Shown piece after piece: positions 13,881 to 19,861 of a DNA stretch of 19,861 nucleotides. The notes under the pieces are model-generated. The model was not told where the DNA came from. It was given only the letters and a program-made list of their open reading frames with translations, and did not search any database. The stretch is from NCBI GenBank assembly GCA_002435985.1, contig DIXD01000065.1:28456-48316 (forward strand), read 5' to 3'. The DNA comes from Spirochaetaceae bacterium UBA6089 (GTDB lineage: Bacteria > Spirochaetota > Spirochaetia > Treponematales > Rectinemataceae). Position 1 is the first letter of the stretch; every line of letters begins with the position of its first letter. A program made the translations under genes and the position numbers.

Positions 13881-15023
13881 ATGTCAAAGCGAGTCATTGT
13901 ATTGGGAGCCACCGGCTCTATCGGCAGGCAGACACTCGATGTGATACGGGAAAGTACCGCTTCGGACGAAAGGCTGGAGCTTGTCGGTTTTTCCGTGCAC
14001 AGCAATCGCGACACCTTGAAACTGCTCAACCATGAATTCCCTCACGGCAGGGCCGCATGGACAGGAGCACCCTCTTCGGCACCTAAAGAAGCATCGTGGG
14101 CAGGGCCTGAGGCGCTGGCACAGCTTCTCTCGGAGACAGAGGCCGACATCGCCGTCAACGGCATCGCAGGAGCCGCAGGCCTCTCGGCGTCGATTCTTGT
14201 GCTCCAGAGGGGTATGCATCTGGCCCTTGCAAATAAAGAATCGGTGGTCATGGGATACAGGCTCCTGAAGAAGCTCGCCGATGAGCACCACTGCGCCATC
14301 ATTCCTGTCGACTCTGAACACGCAGGCCTTTTTCAACTCATTCAAAGAATAGGCAAGCCCATCATCTCCGAGCTGACGATCACTGCGTCCGGAGGCCCCT
14401 TTCGCATGCTCCCCATCGATCAGCTTTCTTCCGTGACCGCGGACGATGCCTGCAAACACCCCGTATGGAAGATGGGACGCAAGATAAGCATCGACGCAGC
14501 AACTATGGCAAACAAAGGGCTCGAGCTCATCGAAGCAGCACGCCTCTTCGATATGCCCCAGACCTCGATTAGGGTACTGATTCATCCACAGAGTTATGTT
14601 CACGCGATGGTCAGGACGCTCGATGGGGCTCTCTATGCTCAAATTTCTAAACCCGATATGAGGCTTCCAATCCATATGGCCCTCTCCTGGCCCAACACTA
14701 CGGCCTCTTCGATTGGTTTTACGGACCTTGTCGGCCAAACACTCGAGTTCTATGAACCCGAAAAAGAAAGGTATCCACTGCTTTGGATCGCACGCCAGGC
14801 CCTCGACGAGGGCGAAGCCGCGTGTATCGTCTATAACGCCGCCAATGAAGTGGCCGTGCAATACTTCGAGCAAGGGAATATCCGGTTCACACAGATCGCC
14901 ACCGTAGTAACGAGCACCCTCGAAAAAAACTGGAATTTGCCTATCGACTCATTCGAGGATATATTGCATATCGATAGCTTGGCACGAACAATCGCAGCCA
15001 ACAACGCGGAGCGTATTACATGA
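13881..15023 (+). CDS. dxr: 1-deoxy-D-xylulose 5-phosphate reductoisomerase
   Basis: Dxr converts DXP to MEP with NADPH, the committed step of the non-mevalonate isoprenoid pathway. Motifs are the Rossmann GATGSIG (9-15), NKESVVMG (118-125), the metal site VDSEHAGLF with Asp144 and Glu146, TASGGPF (168-174), and HPVWKMGRKISIDAATMANK followed by GLELIEA, with Glu215 as third ligand and Trp196 in the flexible loop. The length of 380 residues is normal. The start ATG 13881 is 29 nt after cdsA, with only a weak AGGT-type ribosome-binding site. The stop overlaps the rseP start (ATGA). The product feeds uppS in the same operon. Confidence 0.98.
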   Translation: MSKRVIVLGATGSIGRQTLDVIRESTASDERLELVGFSVHSNRDTLKLLNHEFPHGRAAWTGAPSSAPKEASWAGPEALAQLLSETEADIAVNGIAGAAGLSASILVLQRGMHLALANKESVVMGYRLLKKLADEHHCAIIPVDSEHAGLFQLIQRIGKPIISELTITASGGPFRMLPIDQLSSVTADDACKHPVWKMGRKISIDAATMANKGLELIEAARLFDMPQTSIRVLIHPQSYVHAMVRTLDGALYAQISKPDMRLPIHMALSWPNTTASSIGFTDLVGQTLEFYEPEKERYPLLWIARQALDEGEAACIVYNAANEVAVQYFEQGNIRFTQIATVVTSTLEKNWNLPIDSFEDILHIDSLARTIAANNAERIT

Positions 15024-16372
15024 TTACAGTATTACTGGGACTGCTCGGACTCTCGATCGTGGTCATCGTTCACGAATTTGGCCATTTTGTCATTGCCCGG
15101 TCGGTTGGTGTCGATGTGGAGGCCTTCTCCATCGGTTGGGGCCCACCCCTCTTCAAACACAGGGGAAGGAAGACCGAATGGCGAATCGGCGTTCTGCCCA
15201 TAGGTGGATACTGCAAACTGAAAGGCGAGGACGGGTTTCGCGCCGCGCTCGAACAAAAACTCGACTTTATCCCTGCAGAAAAAGGTAGTTTCTATTCCGC
15301 ACACCCGATGAAGCGCATCGCCGTCGCCATCGCCGGGCCGGCTTTCAACATACTGTTCGCCATACTGGTCTTCGTAATCGTCATGGCGATCGGGATCACC
15401 ATTCAGACAGCCCCGAACCGTATAGTCCTTGCAAGCGAGACAGGCGCCTTAATGAATGGAGATGAACCCAATCCTGCTGATATCGCGGGCCTAAGGACCG
15501 GCGACGTCATTACGGCCATCGATGGAAGGACGATCCGCGACTACAGCGATCTTCAAGAAGTTATTGCCTCCAATCCGGGAAAGGCGCTTTCCGTCGAGGT
15601 TCTGCGGGATGGAGTTGTCCAAAGCCTTGTACTGACCCCTCGGCTCGACTCGAATTCTGGCGCCGGTGTTATCGGCGTCTATGCCTGGGTTGACCCTGTT
15701 GTCGCTTCAGTGAAGGACAAAAGCCCCGCAGCGATCGCAGATCTTCGCCCCGGCGACATCATCACCGAAGCGAATGGAAAGACTATCCGCAACACTGTAG
15801 AACTCATGGAGGTTTTTAAAAACGCGAACAGCCCCGTCAACCTTACGCTGATGCGCGATGCGACGACGGTCTCGACAACCATCGTCGCAAAGTCTCTTGA
15901 AGAGGCAGGGATAGGCTTCGTCGGCGTTACACGCACAGACAAGGCGGGGTCTTTGCCTGAGGCTCTCTTGATGGGGGTCAATGAGACGATCTCTACTTTT
16001 TCTCTCACCATCAAAAGTATCGAGCTTCTCTTCCGCGGCGTAAACGTGTTCAAGGCCGTCTCTGGTCCGGCGAGGATCACCTACATTATCGGATCCGCCG
16101 CCTCTGAGCAGATACAAGCCGATGGTCTGGCAGGGCTTGTCCCCGTATTCAGTTTCCTCGCCTTTCTTTCCGTGAGTCTTGCGATTATGAATCTTCTGCC
16201 CCTCCCCGTGCTGGACGGCGGACTCATCCTCGTGTTTATCATTGAGCTCTTTAGAAGAAAGCCTCTTACGGCGAAATCTCTCTACCGTTATCAGTTTATA
16301 GGGGCGGCATTCGTGCTCGTGCTGTTCGTAGTCGCAACGATGAGCGACATTTTCTTCTTTGCTGGCAAATAA
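15020..16372 (+). CDS. rseP: RseP-family site-2 intramembrane metalloprotease
   Basis: This is an inner-membrane zinc protease of the S2P (M50) class, which cuts transmembrane segments of anti-sigma factors and leftover signal peptides. The zinc motif HEFGH (18-22) is in the first helix, and the third ligand is Asp399 in NLLPLPVLDGG (391-401). Two PDZ-like domains lie between them (about 150-207 and 222-290), each with a GLRTGD/LRPGDII-type carboxylate loop. At 450 residues it matches E. coli RseP. The ATG overlaps the dxr stop by 4 nt. It is the last gene of the operon and converges with dnaB. No dedicated anti-sigma partner is visible in the window. Confidence 0.97.
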   Translation: MITVLLGLLGLSIVVIVHEFGHFVIARSVGVDVEAFSIGWGPPLFKHRGRKTEWRIGVLPIGGYCKLKGEDGFRAALEQKLDFIPAEKGSFYSAHPMKRIAVAIAGPAFNILFAILVFVIVMAIGITIQTAPNRIVLASETGALMNGDEPNPADIAGLRTGDVITAIDGRTIRDYSDLQEVIASNPGKALSVEVLRDGVVQSLVLTPRLDSNSGAGVIGVYAWVDPVVASVKDKSPAAIADLRPGDIITEANGKTIRNTVELMEVFKNANSPVNLTLMRDATTVSTTIVAKSLEEAGIGFVGVTRTDKAGSLPEALLMGVNETISTFSLTIKSIELLFRGVNVFKAVSGPARITYIIGSAASEQIQADGLAGLVPVFSFLAFLSVSLAIMNLLPLPVLDGGLILVFIIELFRRKPLTAKSLYRYQFIGAAFVLVLFVVATMSDIFFFAGK

Positions 16373-16396
16373 TAGATCCGTGGGCGTGTCCGACGC

Positions 16397-17743
16397 TCAT
16401 GATGTACGTTCGCGCCGATCCATATTCACGAATTTCGCGTAGCTGCTCTTGAACCAGACCGAGGTTTTGCCGATAGGGCCATTGCGCTGTTTTGCCACGA
16501 TGAGGTCTGTCTCGATTTGGTCGCTCTGCTGATCGTGCTCCTTCGCCATCTCTCGGTCGCGGTGTAAGAACAAAATGAGGTCGGCATCCTGTTCGATGGA
16601 ACCTGATTCGCGCAGATCGGCGAGCGTCGGCTGTTTCCCTTCCGCCTCGCGCTTGAGCTGCGAAAGCGCCACGACGGGAATGTTGAGCTCGCGGGCTAGG
16701 GCCTTCAGAGATCGGGAAATCGCCGAGATTTGTTCCCAACGAGGAAGGTCGGCATTCTCGTGGGTGACGAGCGTAAGATAATCGACAAAGAGAATCCTAA
16801 TGCCTCGTTCGAGGACGAGTCTGCGCGCCATAGTCCGAAGCTCGAGCAGCTTCATGTTCGGCATATCGACAATATAGAGAGGAGCCTCATATATCCTTGC
16901 GGCGGCTTCCATGAGGCTGTCGTAATCCGTGGTTCGGATTCTCCCCGTGCGTATTCGTTCGGCAGGGATTCGCGCCTCGGAGGATATGAGCCTGAGCATA
17001 ATCGCCGATTCCGACATCTCCAGCGAAAAAAAGGCAGTCGGAATTTTTAGATCGATCGATGCGTGCGCGGCTATCGTCAGAGCAAGAGCGGTTTTCCCCA
17101 CCGACGGCCTTGCGCCGATCACGATGAATTCCGAATTCTGAAGGCCGCTCGTCAGGGCATCGAGATCGGTCAGCCCCGAAGGTACCCCGGTGAAGGCCTC
17201 GGGGTTGGTGCTCAACTTTTCGATGAGCAACATTGTCTCGGTGACGATCTCTTTGGCCGAGTGGTATTCTGCCGTCTTTCGGTTCTGGGATATCTCGAAA
17301 ATCTTGGCTTGCAGATCGTCGAGTATCTGGTCGACATTCTTGGTCTCTTCGTGAGCAACCGCGGCTATCTCCGAGGATAAATGAATAAGCCGGCGTCTCG
17401 TCGCCATCTCCTGGACAATCTTTGCGTAGTATTCGACATTGGCGGCCGAAGGAGTAAAAGAGGCGAGGCTCGCTACGTAGGCGCTGCCTCCCACCCGCTC
17501 AAGGCTGCCCCGACTGCGGAGTTCTTCGGAGAGTGTGATCAGGTCGGGCTTCTGGCCCTTCTCGTGCATTGCAAGAAGCGCCTCGAAAATTTCTTGATTT
17601 GCAGGCTCGTAAAAGCTCTCGGGACGGAGATATTTCAGAACACTGTTGATCGACTCCGGATCGATGAGAAGAGCTCCAAGGCAAGCCTGCTCGGCATCTC
17701 CATTGTAGAGGGGCATCGTATCTTTGAGCGATGGGCCTGCCAT
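16397..17743 (-). CDS. dnaB: Replicative DNA helicase
   Basis: DnaB is the hexameric 5'-3' helicase that unwinds DNA at the replication fork. The N-terminal domain (about 10-110) interacts with primase. The RecA-like domain has Walker A GARPSVGKTA (210-219), the catalytic Glu242 in FFSLEMS, Walker B ILFVDYL (317-323), SQLKREAEGKQPTLADLRES (361-380) with GSIEQDAD (381-388), and the arginine-finger region AKQRNGP (417-423). At 448 residues the length is normal and there is no intein. ATG 17743 is preceded by AAGGAG with 6 nt spacing. It has its own promoter-like element upstream, after a terminator following rplI. It converges with rseP, with 24 nt between stops. Confidence 0.98.
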   Translation of the reverse strand: MAGPSLKDTMPLYNGDAEQACLGALLIDPESINSVLKYLRPESFYEPANQEIFEALLAMHEKGQKPDLITLSEELRSRGSLERVGGSAYVASLASFTPSAANVEYYAKIVQEMATRRRLIHLSSEIAAVAHEETKNVDQILDDLQAKIFEISQNRKTAEYHSAKEIVTETMLLIEKLSTNPEAFTGVPSGLTDLDALTSGLQNSEFIVIGARPSVGKTALALTIAAHASIDLKIPTAFFSLEMSESAIMLRLISSEARIPAERIRTGRIRTTDYDSLMEAAARIYEAPLYIVDMPNMKLLELRTMARRLVLERGIRILFVDYLTLVTHENADLPRWEQISAISRSLKALARELNIPVVALSQLKREAEGKQPTLADLRESGSIEQDADLILFLHRDREMAKEHDQQSDQIETDLIVAKQRNGPIGKTSVWFKSSYAKFVNMDRRERTS

Positions 17744-17780
17744 TCGAAACTCCTTGGAAAAAGCCTACGTATGCTCCTGC

Positions 17781-17809
17781 AATCTATACCCTGTCGTTGG
17801 AGAGGTCAA
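17781..17809 (-). promoter_or_regulatory. Candidate sigma-70 promoter of dnaB
   Basis: On the minus strand TTGACC (17804-17809, 5/6) and TAGATT (17781-17786, 4/6) are spaced by 17 bp. The predicted leader is about 30 nt and includes the AAGGAG ribosome-binding site, unlike the near-leaderless promoters elsewhere in the window. Confidence 0.55.
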
Positions 17810-17811
17810 TA

Positions 17812-17841
17812 CAAAACCCTGCCCCCTTGTAAGGGGCGGGG
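17812..17841 (-). terminator. Terminator between rplI and dnaB
   Basis: On the minus strand CCCCGCCCCTT (17831-17841) pairs with AGGGGGCAGGG (17818-17828), with one mismatch, and TTTTG follows. It lies 24 nt after the rplI stop and just ahead of the dnaB promoter. Read on the plus strand the same stem is followed by AGAATTTTT, so it could also stop antisense transcription. Confidence 0.7.
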
Positions 17842-17865
17842 AGAATTTTTCATAGAGAAAAACAA

Positions 17866-18462
17866 TCAGCTGTTCAGTTGACCGCGATTGATGGCTGCCT
17901 CAAAAGCTGCGGCCTGTTCCTCTGGGGTTGCCGGCTCAGACTCTGTGCGCTGGCGGCGGGCTCTGTGTTTTTTCGTCTCGGCCTCGGTGGGCTTGTTGCT
18001 TTCAACTGGGGCCGCAGACTGCGCCTCTACGGTGCAGAGGAGCATGGCCTCATCTTTTTCATACAGCTTGATGACGACTTTGTAGTTACCTACGGATTTG
18101 ATCGAGCGATCCGGCACTTCTATCTTCCTGCGGTCGACCTCGATGCCTTTTTTCAAAAGCTCGTCGGCAATGGTGTGGTTTGTCACCGCGCCGTAGAGTT
18201 TGCCGTTGCTGCCCGCAGGCATGGCGATGACGAGAGGCTCTGCCTCGATCTTTTCCTTAAGCGAACGCGATGCAAGCCTCTTCTGCTCCTTGATGGCCAG
18301 AATCTCGTTCTGCCGTCTTTGCAACATCGCAGCGGTCTTCTCATTGTAGACCATCACCAGCTTTTTCGGTAAAAGATAGTTGCGCGCATATCCTGCAGCA
18401 ACTTCTTTGATGTCACCGATCTCTCCAAGATTGGCTATGTCCTGATTCAATATAACTTTCAT
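17866..18462 (-). CDS. rplI: 50S ribosomal protein L9, with C-terminal extension
   Basis: L9 binds 23S rRNA at the base of the L1 stalk and restrains frameshifting. The N-terminal domain with GDIKEVAAGYARNYLLP (16-32) is diagnostic, and the helix and C-terminal domain up to about 147 are normal (GSNGKLYGAVTNHTIADEL at 84-102). A further 50 residues (148-198) follow that most L9 proteins lack: low in hydrophobics, Glu/Thr/Pro-rich with a basic KKHRARRQR patch, then a predicted helix EEQAAAFEAAINRGQL. The start ATG 18462 has AAGGAG 8 nt upstream, embedded in the last codons of the DUF2232-like gene whose stop is 2 nt away, so the pair is translationally coupled. Confidence 0.97.
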   Translation of the reverse strand: MKVILNQDIANLGEIGDIKEVAAGYARNYLLPKKLVMVYNEKTAAMLQRRQNEILAIKEQKRLASRSLKEKIEAEPLVIAMPAGSNGKLYGAVTNHTIADELLKKGIEVDRRKIEVPDRSIKSVGNYKVVIKLYEKDEAMLLCTVEAQSAAPVESNKPTEAETKKHRARRQRTESEPATPEEQAAAFEAAINRGQLNS

Positions 18463-18464
18463 AT

Positions 18465-19448
18465 TCAGGCTCCTTTATGTATTCGATATTGCAGCCAGAC
18501 CTCCGATACGCCGAGTATCGGTACAAACGCTGCGACAACTAGCCCGACCTTTATGTCGAGCAGAATGATTACGATGAGCAGAACCGGCACTAGACCGGTC
18601 ATGCGGCGCACGCTTCTCGATTGAAAGAAATACGAAATTACGCTGAACCCCTGCAGCGCATACCAACAAACTGCGGCAAGCGACACATTCCACGCCACAA
18701 TCGAGACAAGACCATCTTTGTGCCCATACAGGACAAAGAGCAACAGAGTCCAGCCGGCGATGCTGGGCCACAGCAGCCATGAGGGCACATTGAACGTGGA
18801 CCTTCGTGCATCGTACACTACACTTTCATCCGATGCCTCTTTCTCTTTGGGAGCAGCGAGTCGATTGCCGATCCACCAGCTTCCGGCGAGCATGAGCCAC
18901 AGCACGGCACCAAAGCAGTTGAATATCACGGAAACCGCAGGAACGACATAGGCCTCTGTAATGACGGATGTATCCAGCCCCTGCATCCCGGCCGACTCGA
19001 ACATCTGTCCGATCATAGCCGCGAGAGATTCTTGAACTTCTTTTGTACCTATGCTCGCCTGCAGCAGAAAGCCGAAGGCAACCGCAAGCACGACAGCAGC
19101 CGAGACGAGCGTCTTCCAAGGGTCGGCATGCACAAAATCGACCAAGCCCAGCGCAAGGAGAAGCAGTGTTGGCGGCAGGATAGTCTGCAGCAGAAAAGAT
19201 ACCTGCATCGCACCGAAAGCGGAAAGCCGCAGTGCCTCTCCAAGTCCCACGACTGCAAGAGACACGAGCATGGAAAACAAACCCTCTCTTTTGCCTTCCT
19301 TGCGAAATACATATTGAATAGGGACAAGGAATATCACTGCCAGAAAGCCGCTCACGTAACACAGACCCGACAATATCCCCGGGAAAAGGAATACGGGAAT
19401 GTGACGACTGCGAAAGGATACAGAATCCATGCTTGCTCGTGCTTCCAT
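18465..19448 (-). CDS. DUF2232/YybS-like multi-pass membrane protein
   Basis: The 327-residue protein has about eight hydrophobic segments (roughly 20-40, 58-80, 86-106, 113-131, 165-190, 225-245, 250-270, 282-315). A soluble, charged loop KEKEASDESVVYDARRS separates the two halves. I recognise it mainly by pattern and place: a membrane protein between rpsR and rplI-dnaB matches YybS (DUF2232) of Firmicutes and similar proteins in spirochaetes. The partner phosphodiesterase gdpP, which follows yybS in Bacillus, is absent here. Its function is unknown; no catalytic motif is visible. The ATG at 19448 has only a weak purine-rich site; ATG 19430 is an alternative start. It lies 44 nt after rpsR and is coupled to rplI. 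Confidence 0.8.
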   Translation of the reverse strand: MEARASMDSVSFRSRHIPVFLFPGILSGLCYVSGFLAVIFLVPIQYVFRKEGKREGLFSMLVSLAVVGLGEALRLSAFGAMQVSFLLQTILPPTLLLLALGLVDFVHADPWKTLVSAAVVLAVAFGFLLQASIGTKEVQESLAAMIGQMFESAGMQGLDTSVITEAYVVPAVSVIFNCFGAVLWLMLAGSWWIGNRLAAPKEKEASDESVVYDARRSTFNVPSWLLWPSIAGWTLLLFVLYGHKDGLVSIVAWNVSLAAVCWYALQGFSVISYFFQSRSVRRMTGLVPVLLIVIILLDIKVGLVVAAFVPILGVSEVWLQYRIHKGA

Positions 19449-19492
19449 CTTTTCTATTGTTGTGCGCCTTTCGGGTTATGGCTTCGAGGTGG

Positions 19493-19813
19493 TCATTTCA
19501 CCACAAAAGGAAGAAGCGCCAATGCCCTCGCCCGCTTGATGTTCACTGCGAGCATGCGCTGATGCTTTGAACAAGTTCCCGTAATGCGGCGCGGCAGAAT
19601 CTTGCCGCGTTCGGTCGTATAGCGCCGAAGAAGGTCTGCATCCTTATAGTCGATCTTCACATTCTGAGTGCAGAAGCGGCAGACTTTCTTGCGAAAGAAG
19701 CCCTTGCCCTTCCTAGGACCATTTCTGTCGTCCTGGTCTCTGCTGCGTACGTCCTGCTGGTCCGCCTCTGCGCGGGATGTTTTGATTCCTTCGATATCTT
19801 TTATCTCATCCAT
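19493..19813 (-). CDS. rpsR: 30S ribosomal protein S18, zinc-binding type
   Basis: S18 pairs with S6 on the 30S platform. The core CRFCTQNVKIDYKDADLLRR (45-64), then YTTERGKILPRRITGTCSKHQR, is clear. Cys45, Cys48, Cys81 and His84 form a C-x2-C / C-x2-H set, the zinc-containing version of the protein, so no zinc-free paralogue is implied here. The first 36 residues are an acidic-then-basic extension absent from the short S18 proteins. ATG 19813 has CAGGAGA 6-7 nt upstream. It follows ssb by 12 nt in the usual rpsF-ssb-rpsR order; rpsF should lie outside the window. Confidence 0.97.
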   Translation of the reverse strand: MDEIKDIEGIKTSRAEADQQDVRSRDQDDRNGPRKGKGFFRKKVCRFCTQNVKIDYKDADLLRRYTTERGKILPRRITGTCSKHQRMLAVNIKRARALALLPFVVK

Positions 19814-19825
19814 AGTAATCTCCTG

Positions 19826-19861
19826 TCAAAACGGAATGTCATCAGTAAATTCGTCGACCCC
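19826..19861 (-). CDS. ssb: Single-stranded DNA-binding protein, C-terminal tip only
   Basis: Only the last 11 codons are inside the window: GVDEFTDDIPF followed by TGA. The acidic tip ending DDIPF is the conserved peptide by which SSB recruits replication and repair proteins. Its position directly before rpsR agrees with the common rpsF-ssb-rpsR operon. The rest of the gene, including the OB-fold, is off the right edge. Confidence 0.92.
   Translation of the reverse strand, partial: GVDEFTDDIPF

Noticed and set aside
13884..14873. Minus-strand open frame of 329 codons opposite dxr
   Set aside because: A shadow of dxr; no start signal and no motif.
16381..16399. TGGGCGT/ACGCTCA hairpin between convergent rseP and dnaB
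   Set aside because: Seven pairs including a G-U, overlapping the dnaB stop, with no T-run on either side; not convincing as a bidirectional terminator.
1..19861. Mobile elements, CRISPR arrays, defence systems, riboswitches
   Set aside because: I looked for transposase or integrase motifs, regularly spaced repeats and known aptamer-like leaders and found none. The gene content is core chromosomal.

Overview
The window is a compact, GC-rich (mid-50s % by eye) stretch of bacterial chromosome with almost no non-coding sequence. I read it as a spirochaete, probably a Treponema-like lineage. The grounds are three lipoproteins with relaxed spirochaete-style lipoboxes, an LPP20-type lipoprotein, a ribosomal-protein/isoprenoid/outer-membrane gene order common in that phylum, and an rpsR-(DUF2232)-rplI-dnaB cluster. 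This placement is an inference, not a proof. I see no insertion sequences, prophage, CRISPR array or sign of recent transfer.

Left part (1-5359, minus strand): one apparent four-gene operon. Two half-size ABC exporters come first and look like a heterodimer. An RluA-family pseudouridine synthase follows, then a PgeF/YfiH-family protein that runs off the left edge. A divergent promoter region separates this operon from rnhA (plus strand, 5437-5961).

Middle (5988-9714): three lipoprotein genes in tandem on the minus strand, just downstream of a tRNA-Arg(CCG) gene. A divergent maf-family nucleotide pyrophosphatase lies on the plus strand. Promoter-like sequences with 17-18 bp spacers lie very close to the start codons of four operon-head genes here (ABC operon, rnhA, first lipoprotein, maf). 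None of these starts has a clear Shine-Dalgarno sequence, which suggests leaderless or nearly leaderless mRNAs.

Right-centre (9843-16372, plus strand): rpsB-tsf, then two hairpins, then frr-uppS-cdsA-dxr-rseP. This cluster covers translation (S2, EF-Ts, ribosome recycling), the lipid carrier for cell-wall synthesis (UppS), phospholipid synthesis (CdsA), the first committed step of the MEP isoprenoid pathway (Dxr) and a site-2 protease (RseP).

Right edge (16397-19861, minus strand): the tail of ssb, then rpsR, a DUF2232/YybS-like membrane protein, rplI and dnaB, with a terminator and a separate promoter between rplI and dnaB.

Most of the window is core chromosome, and I did not find a clear new defence or mobile system. 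The points most worth checking are the leaderless-start pattern, the duplicated motif in an extra loop of the second ABC subunit, the tRNA-linked triple-lipoprotein operon, the structured rpsB leader, and the tandem repeat ahead of frr.
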